Below are positions 29,390 to 40,340 of a DNA stretch of 64,000 nucleotides, one piece after another. A model generated the notes under the pieces. That model saw only the letters and a list, made by a program, of their open reading frames with translations. It made no database searches and was not told the DNA's origin. The translations under genes were made by a program, and so were the position numbers. Source of the DNA: Undaria pinnatifida (taxonomy: Eukaryota; Sar; Phaeophyceae; Laminariales; Alariaceae). Each line of letters starts with the position of its first letter. The stretch's first letter is position 1. The DNA lies in contig JABAKD010000029.1 in NCBI GenBank assembly GCA_012845835.1, positions 8,060,048 through 8,124,047 on the forward strand, read 5' to 3'.

Positions 29390-29780
29390 TTATAAGGCTT
29401 AGTTTGGGCAAGCTACGAGTATTATTGTCTATTGGTCAACCTTTTTTTGCAACTGGTCAAACGGACTAATACCCCACTGACACCTGGCAAATGGCGTCGT
29501 CGACAGACCATGGGTTTTTGGGGGCGTGGGTTCAAATCCCACCATCCACAGAGTGATAAACTTTTTCAGACTTTCCCCATGTATGTGGAACTTGAAAACA
29601 CTCTCCCCGGCATACCCGGGAAATGAAACCGCTTGGATATTGACAGGTCCGCCCGTATACCCGGCCGACCTGGTATCCCGCCGTTTCAGGGGCGAAGAGT
29701 GTTATAAGGCTTAGTTTGGGTAAGCTATTGGCCAACCTTTTGCAAGTGGTCAAACGGACTAATACCCCACTAATACCTTA
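29390..29780. repeat. ~85 bp direct repeats flanking a tRNA-like segment
   Basis: GTTATAAGGCTTAGTTTGGGCAAGCTA...GGTCAACC...GCAACTGGTCAAACGGACTAATACCCCACT at 29390-29480 recurs at 29700-29775. Between them, near 29485-29545, are a box-A-like TGGCAAATGG and a T-arm-like GTGGGTTCAAATCCCAC ~45 nt apart. The acceptor stem does not pair, so it is not a functional tRNA. It may be a decayed SINE or tRNA pseudogene. Confidence 0.5.
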
Positions 29781-29989
29781 ACACTTACCCAAAGCGTTGT
29801 AGTTTATTTTCACACCCTGATCCCACCCCGTATGATTTTCGGGGTAGGTTAGGGCTTAGGCTTCTGGTCGCTCGGGTTGGGGGACCTGGTAACAACAGGT
29901 ATATCGGCATGTATATACTGCTAGTATAGTGGATAGCGTAAGGGTGCACGCTCACGTACAACCCTAGGGGTGCATAAGTGACCGGTCGC

Positions 29990-30275
29990 CCCGGTGGCGT
30001 ATCAGGTTATCCTCGAGCCTGGTATAGGTCAGTTTCGTGAGTTCGAGCCCCGCCGAGTGCATACTGTATAAATTCGTTGGGACTTTTTCTTGTGGACAAA
30101 TTGACTTGCGGAAAGCGCGAGAGCGTGAGTTAGCAACACTCGATGAACAATCGACGAGCAGTGGGATTGCTGAACCCTATCTATGCGCGATAAAAATTGA
30201 AGGCAAGAGTCGGGCGGGAGAAGGGACGGCACCTCCTGTGACCACGGCTTGTCCAGAAGCTGGAAAGTGAAAGTG
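29990..30275 (+). mobile_element. tRNA-derived SINE, copy 2
   Basis: Box A is TGGCGTATCAGG at 29995-30006 and box B GAGTTCGAGCC at 30039-30049, a spacing of ~45 nt as in tRNA genes. The body contains GGAAAGCGCGAGAGCGTGAG, TTAGCAACACTCGATG and ATCTATGCGCGATAAAAATTG. It ends CCTGTGACCACGGCTTGTCC, AGAAGCTGGAAAGTG and an A/T-rich tail. It is transcribed by Pol III if active. Confidence 0.75.
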
Positions 30276-30724
30276 TGCAAATATATATAAATATATATAC
30301 ATGTATACCAGGTATACAACAGGGTATAATAAAAGTTTAGGATGGATTTTTTTTCTTTTTTATAGGATGGGACTTGTTTTTTTCTTGGCCGAGAAATCAT
30401 CCAAAACATTATACTCGTATATTTGGCTCCATCCTCGATCCGTCCGCACCGTCCACCAGCGTTCGGTGGGCAACTACGACACTGACTCTGTACTGCTGTG
30501 GGGGGAAGCACGTTGTCGTAGTCAGGACACACACGGGTCGCAAAAAAAAGGTGAATCAGATGGCTAAGGTCCAAGTGTGTTCGTTCGTGTAATACCATAT
30601 ACAGGCTATAGACTATATTATGTATCATACAGAGCAACATGCCCCAGTACGTCATACCTGGCATATATATTCCACGCCCTGGATATCGCCTCATTATCTA
30701 TTTAGAGCCGTCCATGCCGCTGCT

Positions 30725-30990
30725 GCAATTCCCCCCCCCCCCCCCCCCCCGCCCCCAACGCCCCCTCTTTCCCCACCACCCGCACCATCGCCTAGACCTA
30801 GCACCACGCGTATAGCAAACCCCTACATCCATGCGACCTAAAGCCCTCCCCCCCCGCCCCCCGCCCCCCCCGCCGCATTCCCCCCCCCTCCCCCACAGAA
30901 AGGATTTAAATTTCCCACGCACAAATTGAGCTGCCCCACCCGTCCCCTTCCCCCCCTCCCCCCTTCCCCCTTCCCGCCCCCCTTTTGACC
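30725..30990. repeat. C-rich low-complexity tracts
   Basis: Runs of C at 30730-30752 and 30845-30985 with interspersed T and G. Pro/Gly frames are artefacts. Confidence 0.8.
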
Positions 30991-31179
30991 AAGATCGGGC
31001 CCCCAAGCCCTTAAGAACTCCGCCCTCCCCTCACCGGTTATTCGACTTACAGGATTCACTTGATAAATTGATGCATTTCCTTCCACAGCCGTCAGATTTT
31101 GTCCCCCTCAAAAACGTTTTTTTTTATAGTTTCCGCGCACAGACTGCCTAACATCACCCTGTTGACCCTGATAGCTACA

Positions 31180-31340
31180 CTGTAGTTGCAAGGGGGGTCG
31201 CCGACGACCTATATCCTTAATAATGAGGGCACACAACCCGTAATACGCGCGATCGGAGTATCACACACAGCTTGCAAAGATGAGTTTCGACAAAATATTC
31301 GATCTCACAGCTAGCTAGCTGGAGTGTATTTTAATTTTTA
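31180..31340 (+). repeat. Partial copy of the 18 kb dispersed repeat
   Basis: GTCGCCGACGACCTATATCC, ACGCGCGATCGGAGTATCAC, CAGCTTGCAAAGATGAGTTTCGA and GATCTCACAGCTAGC match 18165-18275 in order. Confidence 0.6.
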
Positions 31341-33500
31341 TAATATTGTAGTACTGGTATATATTACGCGATTTTCAAAAGTAGACTAGTATGCCCTGTA
31401 TTTGTACTCTGTGTAACATGCCCCAGTACCCTGCCATCATCGTGAGTGCTCAATGTTATTCCCGAAGTAAGCAGTCAGTATTATTCTTCGTACGCCCCAG
31501 TATCATACATACCTGGTATGTACGATACCTCATCATGCCCGAAGTACTTCTTTTTTTGCGCATCCCATCTATCTGGTGTCTCGGCACTTTCATTTTTCTT
31601 CCTCCTCCCGACAGACGTACTCAGATACAGGGTCCAGGGTCGCCAAGCAGACTCTTCCCCCCCCTCCACCCTATCTATGGTACGTGCCTTCATTTTTTTC
31701 GTGAGGAGACTTTTTTACACTTTCTTCCCTCCTCGACTATTAACACTCGCATTGAATTGATGATGCACCACAACACTGAGTTACTTCGGTATATTATTAG
31801 ACCATGTATCTATCTATCTGGTGGTGGTGGTAGGGTTTCGTACACAACAGCAGCAACAACAAACAGCAGGAAGCAGCAGAAAGAAGAAGAAACACCAAAA
31901 ACATCAACTACTTTAAAAATTACTACTACTACAACAACAGCATTATTACCGCAACAAGCATACACCCGCCAAATCATATGCGAGTCTATCGCAAATGCAC
32001 AATAACAACAGCAGCAGCAGCAGAACAAGAAGAATAACCTCGAAAACGGCGCAGCAATATACTACTACTATGTTATGGTCTACGGTAGATCTAGACTAAT
32101 CCACTAACTAACGACTACCTGGTACAGTGTTACAACTACATAATAAAGTGCACTGTATGTACTCCGTAGTATGCATATGTACCATTTTGATTTTTTTGCC
32201 TAGTCCGTCCCTTTTTCTCCGCCGGCGCAGAGTTTTTTTGTGTGCTTTCTTCTGCAATGCGATCAGACTACCCGTCGGTATATTATCAGCCGTGTGCCGG
32301 GCTCGTGGGACGTCCGTGGCGCGAGCTATGGCCGCGGAAAGCCGCCGAGACTGGCTCTATTTTGCGGGGTATGAGACGCTTCTGTCCCCGGGCAAGCACA
32401 CACTAGACGTATTTAAGCCTCGAGGTTAGGTCTTAAGTACTTCCAACTGGAAGAGCTAGGCCATTCGATATTTCGACCTTAAACGCATAAAAAAAACACC
32501 ATATGTCTAAAACTCGAAATAGTGGTCTCTTTCAGTACGCATAAAAAGAAAAGCCGAGGAAAGATCAAACTACTTGAAAATAGATTATGATATTTCTGCA
32601 CTACTCCAGACGCAGATGGCAAGACGAGGATTTATGTCATGAGTCAGCACATGAGTGGGTGGAAACTTCGAGAAAGACCCTCCCCTGCCCATGCTGTGCG
32701 AGCTTGAACGGCCAAAACAAATAACTGGTGCATGGCAAAAACATTGAGTGCTTCGTACTCCATACTCGCTTCATATGTAGGATACCTCGCAGGCGTCTGC
32801 CGCCTTCGGTGTGCCTCAGTGTGGCAGTCAGTACAGCAGCACAGCAGGACTGGCCCTCAACCCGGTTCAATTTCCACCCTCGAAATGTAGGCATCCGCGG
32901 GAAAGAGGCAACAGGGTTGTAAACTGCAGCAGCAGCTCCGGCCATGCGCTACGTCGGGCACAAAAACCAAACAAAAAAAATGTGTCATCGAAAAATTACA
33001 GCCTCTCAGGACGAGAGAGCAGGAGCACGAGCGCGCGACGAACTATGTCAGAGTCCCAGTTCTCTGACCGCAGAGAACGCCAGGGTAGGAGGAGTCTCGC
33101 GGGCGTTTTCCACCGGCTAGTTGTGCTGTAGTTGGGTTGGCTGTTGGGGTGCTGGTTGTCTGTGTGTTGTGCTGTGTTGTTTTGTTTTGTGGTGTGTTGT
33201 GTTGTGTGTGCGCTCGATCCTCGTGAATGAACAAGGACTCCTTTTCAAGTAATAGTACGTAGAGGCATGCCGCTCCACGAGAGTGGGTCGCCTCTGACCA
33301 CCGCCAACGTTTCTGATCGTGTTGTACACGCAGGTTGATTAACCCGGGTTGGGGATACACCAAGCGGCTTGCTAGGTTGAGCGTTGCAATTACTGCGTGG
33401 GTGTTGTGCTGTGCTGCTGCTGCAGAGTGTATGATGTTTCCTCGAGCTTTTGTCGTCTGAAATGCTGTTGTTTGCTGGAAAATACTCGGAAAATTGCTTC

Positions 33501-33540
33501 AAATATGCACTTGGGCCAAAATGTGCTCAAGTGCATATTT
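33501..33540. repeat. Hairpin with 13 bp perfect arms
   Basis: AAATATGCACTTG at 33501-33513 pairs with CAAGTGCATATTT at 33528-33540 across a 14 nt loop. It lies in the copy-A-specific block. It is not followed by a T run, so it is not an obvious terminator. Confidence 0.8.
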
Positions 33541-33799
33541 TGGGAAAATCCACATCTCACCGTGGTCTGCCGTGGTCGTTAGGTCGGTAAAATAGACCTA
33601 TTTTTTAGACATTTAAAACACGATAGGGCTTAATTTGGTTTAGAGCCTAAAATATAGGCATATCGTCAGGCTTAAATACGTCTACTACACACACGGTGGA
33701 ACTTTAGTCCTCGCACGTACATCGGGGTGGCATCAAAATGTATTTGCGAGAGAATTTTCCCGCACTGCTAGACGCGGGCGCGGTGTATATGTACCCGCT

Positions 33800-33973
33800 G
33801 CAACGACGTGAACTATGTCATTACTGTGAGTTCTCCCTCACAATTGACACGGTGGTTACCATACAGCAGTAGCGAAACCTGTATAAAGATATATAAAGTA
33901 GCAACACAACCCAAGCAAAAGTAACGATGTGCACACAACAGACCATATCGGCAACAAACATCGGTATAAACTG
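33800..33973 (+). promoter_or_regulatory. Upstream copy of the OTU promoter/start region, ends in a 32-codon ORF
   Basis: This 174 bp block repeats at 34197-34370 with only a few substitutions. It has TATAAAG at 33882 and again near 33892, and the same start codon context (GTAACGATG) at 33927. The frame opens with the first 16 residues of the OTU ORF, then diverges after ATAAACTG into a Gln-rich stretch and stops near 34024. It looks like a truncated duplicate of the gene's 5' end. Confidence 0.75.
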
Positions 33974-34196
33974 TCTACGATCACAGCAGCAGCAAGCAAC
34001 CGCAGAGAGCGGCAATAATATATAGATCATAAAAAATCAAATTTTATTGAGAACGGGATTTTTTTCTGGATGGACCGAGGAGAATAAATACACAAGACCT
34101 TTCCTCTCATCAAAAGAACATACACAGCGGTTTTACAATAGAGCACCACCAGCAAGCAGCACGTAGTCCATAGACTAAGAGTTTATTGTCATATGA

Positions 34197-34323
34197 GCAA
34201 CGACGGGAACTATGTCATTACTGTGAGTTCTCCCTCACAATTGACACGGTGGTTACCATACAGCAGTAGCGAAACCTGTATAAAGAGATATAAAGTAGCA
34301 ACACAACTCAAGCAAAAGTAACG
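34197..34323 (+). promoter_or_regulatory. Promoter and 5' leader of the OTU gene
   Basis: Two TATAAAG boxes lie at 34279-34285 and 34289-34295, 29-45 nt before the ATG at 34324. This short leader assumes an unspliced transcript. The block is the second copy of the 174 bp duplication. Confidence 0.5.
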
Positions 34324-34971
34324 ATGTGCACACAACAGACCATATCGGCAACAAACATCGGTATAAACTGCGCGCGGGGAAAAATACTGGGCACAGAAAA
34401 CACACAACAAATTGACACCAATGATTCCTCTAACAGCAGCGACAGCAGTACAAACCCATCAGACAGCGAAAATGATCAAGACAACAACAGCGGCAACAAT
34501 AACAATTCTGGTCAATGGTCCATTATTCCCGAGATTGGTGATGGTGCATGTTTATTAAGATGTATCTCGCGTCGTGTGCACAACAACCCAGCTTTACATC
34601 ACATCGTCCGTGCACATATTATTGCCCACATCACAACCAATTTGTACACCGTTATCCCAGGATCAGGTTTCAACACTTTCCACGACAGCATCTTAGCTGG
34701 AGCAAATCAAGAACTTGTGGAAGTCGTTGGATCTCAACCTACTACATATTCGAGTGTTGAAGAGTATCTCCACTTCATGTCACAGCCTTACGCATATGCT
34801 ACAAACGTAGAATTAATTGCTGCCACGCAGTTGTACGGAGTGGACTTTCGAATAACTTATCACACCGAGCCTCAGCAATATCCCAACCCTCCTCCTCTAA
34901 ATGTCTGTGATATCTTATATTATCCACATTCTTTCCACTACGCATCCCTCCGATATACACCTTCTGCATAA
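34324..34971 (+). CDS. OTU-domain cysteine protease (deubiquitinase-like), intronless
   Basis: The product is 215 residues. Residues 1-65 are Asn/Ser/Asp-rich and probably disordered. An OTU fold follows. Residues 71-80 read IGDGACLLRC, the D-G-x-C catalytic box with Asp73 and Cys76. A helix-rich middle includes SVEEYLHFMSQPYAYATNVE, which matches the family's W/Y...D/N.EL.A segment. Near the end is SFHYASL with His205 as the catalytic His. OTU proteases cleave ubiquitin from substrates; cellular, viral and transposon-borne versions exist. The three expected catalytic positions are present. The start is supported by TATA boxes just upstream, and the same start is seen in the duplicated 5' block. 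The gene lies in DNA absent from segmental copy B, so it may have arrived with a mobile element. Substrate and expression are unknown. Confidence 0.85.
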   Translation: MCTQQTISATNIGINCARGKILGTENTQQIDTNDSSNSSDSSTNPSDSENDQDNNSGNNNNSGQWSIIPEIGDGACLLRCISRRVHNNPALHHIVRAHIIAHITTNLYTVIPGSGFNTFHDSILAGANQELVEVVGSQPTTYSSVEEYLHFMSQPYAYATNVELIAATQLYGVDFRITYHTEPQQYPNPPPLNVCDILYYPHSFHYASLRYTPSA

Positions 34972-35055
34972 ATACTTCATCATCAGTTGTAGTCATTCGA
35001 CTTGCGTCGCCCCCGGGAGGCACGTGTCCACCTCCCGAAGGGGAACCTTGTATTA

Positions 35056-38028
35056 TATACGAAAATATGACGGGTACCAGGTACGATACCATGCGGTTCT
35101 ACGAAATACTACTATTAATATCTGTGTGCTGGCCCTCAACAATAATATGTATGTCTACGTACGTACTGCTGCCGTTGCCGCATTAACTCGAGGTGTTTGC
35201 TTGCTCTTAGTACATCCTGGAACTCCCTTTTGCTTGTATGAAAGGGGTGTGAAACCGTATCTTGGCCCCCTTCCGGGTTGGACGGTTGCACTCAGGCATC
35301 CCCCTTCCGAAGGCAGGCTTTCCGTGACGCAGTCGCTCTGTACGCACAGCAGCAACGGGACACATAGGCATGCGTGGAGCGAAGCAGTCCGCGCCCGGCG
35401 GTGAGTTGCTCAAATTGCATGCCTCTGATCATCATCTGCCCGGCGGCCCGATCCGCGCGCTTTGGCTCTTGCTTTGACTCTGCCGCAAAAATGTGTCCGT
35501 AAACATAATAACCATTTACACTGATAATCGTTATAAAATAATACTTATATTTACGTACGTGTAGCGGCATGGTCTTAAACTAGAGCTTGGCCGCACGCAA
35601 GGCGAGCTCGGCCGGCGCCAAAGTTCGCAAGTCACGTGCACGACACAGAAAGGGATAGATTCAACTCGGCAGGACCTTGGTGTGTGTTCTTGTTCGGTTG
35701 CAGATTAGCACGCTTGCTAGTGGTCGGCTTGCTCGGTCAACTTGTTCTTGCTTATAATGCCGACGATGCCGCTTTGGGAGGGATGCCCACCTTGATATGG
35801 AGATAATCATAAGGAACGTTCAAATACTAATATATAACAAAAAGGTAACTATATTTACGCCACAAGTGATATGTACGACCCTCACATCCCATCCCTCGAT
35901 CCTACCTGCTGGTGCTCTGACCACTTGTACCCGGCATCTCCCCATCTCATTGGACTAGCAGAGGCCAGGAGCAGTGACATCTCTTCTGGGCAAGCCGGCT
36001 GCGGCTTCTCCGGACACGCGGTGAGCTGAAGCTTTGCTCCTATCATGAGCGTACGTAGCGAGAACGATGCCCCCCCCCCCCAACGACATTCCTTTCTTTT
36101 CATTCCCCCCCCCCTCCCCGCCCCCGAACTTTTCAGTACGTAGCGTAGTGGGCTGGTGGCTATGGGTGACGACATACACATAAAATAAAATAAATATCAT
36201 CTCACCCATAGGCAGGTGGCCCTTTCTAAGGAATCCCGCGATAAGGAAAACGGCATGTGTACATAGCGGATCTCAACTTTCTCCGCGCCGTTTCGTCCCT
36301 TACAGTGGACGCAACACCATTCAGTAAGGGACCCCAGGTGCCACCACCACCTTGTCTCCCACTCGAAAAACGCCATGTAGATAGTTAGAAAACAAGTCAT
36401 GTGCTAGTGTGCTACAGGGGGGCGTCGATTTTCTAGGGACCCTCGGTCAGCCTTCGTACGTATCGGCCAACTACTGCTGCTGTATGCGGAGAGCTTCACG
36501 CTTCGTGTGCCACTAGGATAACAACAAAACGGGTCACGCGTGCGAGATCTTGCGACTACTGATGATGCTGTAAGTACGAGTCTCGAGAGCACGTGTGTAC
36601 GCTAACACTGATGCACGGAGACGCAGCGCCTGCATTTCCGTGTGTCGCCGGACTGCTGTGTTATATCGTCGGTGACTTACTATAAAAAATATTTCGCCTG
36701 TGGTGGTCGCGATGTCTTCTACCAGGTATACTAGTCGTTACATGTCTGGTAGTCTAGTATCATACCTGGTAGTTAGTATAGCTGCCAGCAGCAAAGATGC
36801 CAGGAGACGGAACTTGCACCGGGCTAGACAGAGAGATCTGTCAAGGATGTCAAGGCAAATGATGCTTTGACAGACACCCTTGACGGCCAAAAACACGGGG
36901 ACACGACAAACTAACCCTAACCCATTAATCACTAAGGGAAAACACCTTTACCTTTACCGTGCTAGTGTGTAGAAAAAGGGGTTTCCACACATAGAAAAGT
37001 GGAGTTTTTTCTACCGCCTTGAGAGGCAGCCTTGACCGCCAAAGCACCCCTGAAGTATTTAGAATACTTGAATAAAACACGTGGACACTACAAAAAGTTT
37101 TTTTGGGGAACAACTTTACCGTATTGTCGATAAAACAAAAACGTCAGTAGAAAAAGTGGTTTCCGCACATAGAAATAAAGGATTTTTCTACAGGAGGGAT
37201 AGGGTGCAATCAGTCTAGACGGGTGGAAATAAATGCCTTCACGGGGACAGCCTTGACTAAGTCCTGATATATGCGGCCAGTTAGTATCTATCTATGATAC
37301 GTGCCGAATTAGTGGGCCGAGATCACATTGTCTGGTACCCCGAGTAGGGTGCCCTGGTTAAAACTCATCATCTCGAGAGGTGGCCGAGGATTGGGATAGC
37401 GTACACACCTCACATCAAAAATGGTCAGAATGGAAAACTAACCGGAGCGCTGTAATCGCAGGACGGTTTAGAAGAAAACATCATTTTTTTTTGTCATTTT
37501 TTTCTTTTTATAGCTATCGTCACCCCCCTCCCCTGCCGCCATTTTTGATGTGAGATGTCGAAGAAAGACTGTCCGGGCGCCAGTGTTTTATGTGCGTACG
37601 CTATAACATACAGAGTGGCGGTGCCATATTTCGACTGTCCGGTACACCTGGTACTATGCAACGCGAATATACTTGGTGTACGACAACAACCGTCCTGCTT
37701 GCGGTTCATTGTCGACCCTGGTGCTACTGCCGATGGGAGTCGCCGACCATACCCTTCACGAGGATGCTGTATGCGTGCATACCTGAACCGCGGTTTTCGA
37801 GCATACCGGTTTATAACCCGTCTTGTTAGCGGTTGGTTTCGTCATCTTTTTTCGCATCTCCGAGTGCATGTTTTCGGCCTGTGAAGCGTTTGATTACCAC
37901 GTGAATCCTACTCAACCAACTGACAAGCCAACCAACCAAGTAACCATCAAGCCAACCAACCAACCAACCAACCGACCAACCACCTCTACTAATCTACCTT
38001 CCCCCGCGCGTCCTTTCCTTGCTGTCAG
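35056..38028. other. Duplicated non-coding DNA upstream of the ASH-like gene (copy A)
   Basis: It aligns with 53150-56144 throughout. Open frames are interrupted by non-triplet indels between the copies, which argues against coding. It includes two related ~55 bp units (GTAGAAAAAGGGGTTTCCACA at about 36965 and GTAGAAAAAGTGGTTTCCGCA at about 37147) and (CCAA)n near 37915-37980. The missing 5' exon of the downstream gene could be here but was not identified. Confidence 0.5.
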
Positions 38029-39153
38029 AAGCATGAACAGTACCAAGACCACCAGGCAGGTGGCAGGGACGGTCGCAGTGGTGGCAGTGCCTCCCTGGAG
38101 GGGACCTCCCCCCGTGCCCTCCGGTGGGCATTTGGACCGCCGCCGACGAGGGCGGAAGAAGCGGCGAAGAGAGAAAGAGAGGGAAGGATAGCTGCGAAAA
38201 AGGCTGAGGCGGCAGCGGCGGCAGCAGTGGCGGCGGCGGTGGCGGCGGCCGCGGTAGATACGGCGGGCACGCGGTGGGAAATGGTAAATGGCTACCACCT
38301 GAAAAGCGTGCGCTTCAGTGCTCCGGCCAAGGAGAGCGGCAGTGGAGTCCGCGACCAGGCAGCATCCGTGAAGAGAACGCAGTTGCTGCTGCGGGAGGAA
38401 GGCGCGCGGGTGCTACCCCGCAGGAGGGTTCCTTTCGGCGGCGGTGGTGGTCGTCGTGGAGTGCGTGGCGGTGGTGGTGGCGTTGGTGTTGGCGGTGGCG
38501 GCGTTGGTGGTGTTGGTGTTGGTAGTGGTCGTGGTATTGGTGGTGGTGTTGGTGATGGTGCTGGAGGTTTTGGTGGTGGTGTTGGTGGTGGTGGCGGTGG
38601 CGTTGGTATTGGTGTTGGTGGTGTTGTTGGCATGGGTGGTGTTGGTGGCGTTGGTGGTGGAGTTGGCGGTAGTGATGGTGTTAGTAGTAGTGGTGTTGGT
38701 GCAAGCGGTGTTGGTAGTGTTGGTAGTGGTATTGGCGGTGGCGTTGGAGGTGATGATGGTGTTGGCGTTGGTGGTAGTGGTGTAAGCGGTAGTGGTATTG
38801 GTGGTGGTAGAGATGTTGGTGGCGGTAGTGCCGTTGTTGATGATGTTGGTGGTGTTGTTTCCGGTGGTGGTGATGGTGGGGGTGGTGATGTTGGCGGTGA
38901 CAGCGGCGGTGGTGACGGTACCGGTGTTGATGTCGGTGTTGGTGGTGTTGGTGCTGATAGTGGTGGTGTCAGTGGTGGTGGTGGCGTCGGGGGGGGTGCC
39001 GGTTACGGTGCTGGCATTGGTGGCAGCAACAGCAACAACAGCAGCACGAAGGACGCTAGCAGCACCAACAGCAGCGGGAACAGCAGGAAGTTTATCGCCG
39101 ACTCCAGTGGGGTGTTGACGGTTCCGAAGGCCCTCCCTGGCATTCTCTTACAG
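38029..39153 (+). CDS. ASH-gene copy A, exon 1 seen: Lys/Ala then Gly-rich
   Basis: The acceptor is TTGCTGTCAG and the donor GTGACA. It has 375 codons: KHEQYQDHQAGGRDGRSGGS, an AKREREGRIAAKKAEAAAAA helix, RWEMVNGYHLKSVRF, a Gly/Val/Ser region encoded by GGT triplets, and an end of KFIADSSGVLTVPKALPGIL plus LQ. Copy B differs by three whole codons and many synonymous or mild changes, which supports coding. Confidence 0.75.
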
Positions 39154-40175
39154 GTGACAAGTTTTGTTGGGTGGGCGGGTGCATGGGTGGGTTCCCCATG
39201 ATGGAGTCTGGATTAGTTTGTGGCAAGTGCTGTCGGCGTTGTTCATCGTTTCCATGAAGTGGTCGACGGCATTTTTCTAGGTATTCCTGCTTTTCTCCAG
39301 GAGTACTGACTTGGATCTCGTGATGGTTGTAGTCGGGCGGATTGGGGAAGGGGAGGGGGGGGGGGGTCGAAAGGGGAAGGAGGCAACGGCGGGGGGAAGG
39401 AACGAGAGAGGGGGGAGGGGAAAGGGGGGAAGGGGAAGAGGGACGGGGTGGGGCGGGCGGCGAGGGGCGTTTGTGCATGTGGCCGCTTTCGTCGGCGCAT
39501 GCAACCGAATCCCTAGCCGAGCTTCCATAAGTTTCTATTAATAGTGCTGTTTTATTTACCACCTAGCGTCGTCTTTGAACGCCGATAACTGCGCGGATTA
39601 AAAATCAAGGTATCGGGGGAGGATAGACGCCTTCCGATACGACCGCTTGCTTGTTGACTGCCGCACAGAATGAAATGCTCGGAATGGGTACCGGAGGTGG
39701 GGATGGAGGGGAAAAGTGGTACCAGCTGGTGATAGAACGAAAACAAGCTGACGATGTTTGTGCGTGAGCGTTGCTCGTCGCTTTCTTACCTCATCGCCCA
39801 GACGAAAGTGTGTATGCGTCGAGACTGTAAATGAAAACCGTGGATCAGCGGTATGTTTATTTTATTTTATAGTATAATGTGTTGTAGATAGTAACGCCTC
39901 CGTTCGCTCTGTTTCGCCGTGCGTTTTGTCCTTTGATTTGATTTTTTTCGTTGTCTGTGAGCAACACGACGGAAATAGCTCAACGATTGTTGATGACGAT
40001 TTTACAGCAAATAGCAGCAGCAAACGCACCCGTTCTTTCGTTGCTAGGGTTTCGTCCACCATCGAAAACATGGGAATATCTGGGAACGTTCCCCATACTC
40101 ACCTCCACACTGAGTGCTGCAACCTTAGCCTGGCTAAAGCCGTGTACCCCCCTCTTCTCTGGCCGCCTCCGTCAG

Positions 40176-40340
40176 ATCATCGACATGGATGATCTTGGCC
40201 TTGGAGAGGACGGGATTATGCAGGCGTGCCTAGATAACACCGGGCGCTTGCTGCAGGCCACGGGAAGTCGGCCGTCCATGACCGACCTCCTTCGCAGCCA
40301 CGGGTCGGGGTCGTCCATGTTCCGACCAGAGTGTTCTTCG
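40176..40340 (+). CDS. ASH-gene copy A, exon 2
   Basis: The acceptor is CTCCGTCAG and the donor GTAAGT. It has 55 codons at phase 0: IIDMDDLGLGEDGIMQACLD, then NTGRLLQATGSRPSMTDLLR and FRPECSS. Copy B (58300-58464) has the same length with two amino-acid changes (C to F, D to N). Sequence just upstream has a frame-changing indel between the copies, which marks the intron edge. Confidence 0.8.

Larger units (their letters stand above)
32130..35055. mobile_element. Copy-A-specific ~2.9 kb insertion carrying the OTU gene
   Basis: Copy B joins directly from the sequence homologous to about 32130 to that homologous to about 35055 (53125-53150). In copy A the interval holds an OTU protease ORF with a duplicated promoter, a 13 bp-arm hairpin and other non-coding DNA. 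No terminal inverted repeats or transposase are visible. The right edge (CCCGAAGGGGAACCTTGTATTA) resembles a dispersed repeat at 18095-18118. A deletion from copy B is an equally simple reading. Confidence 0.55.

Noticed and set aside
29485-29545. A functional tRNA gene
   Set aside because: The T arm looks good, but the acceptor-stem strands do not pair and no standard anticodon loop could be placed.
37555-37884. 109-codon ORF beginning MSKKDCPG, with a counterpart at 55674
   Set aside because: The copies are out of frame with each other after about 50 codons because of small indels, which is not expected for a coding exon.
38227-39118. Alternative Val-rich frame and Pro-rich reverse frame across the Gly-rich exon
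   Set aside because: They are shadows of the GGT-triplet coding exon, which is the only frame joined by proper splice sites and flanked by conserved non-repetitive sequence.
39951-40175. Upstream extension of the exon at 40176 as one long frame (TEIAQRLLMTILQQ...)
   Set aside because: Copy B has an extra base (GGGTTTTCG for GGGTTTCG) that breaks the frame, so the acceptor at 40175 is preferred.
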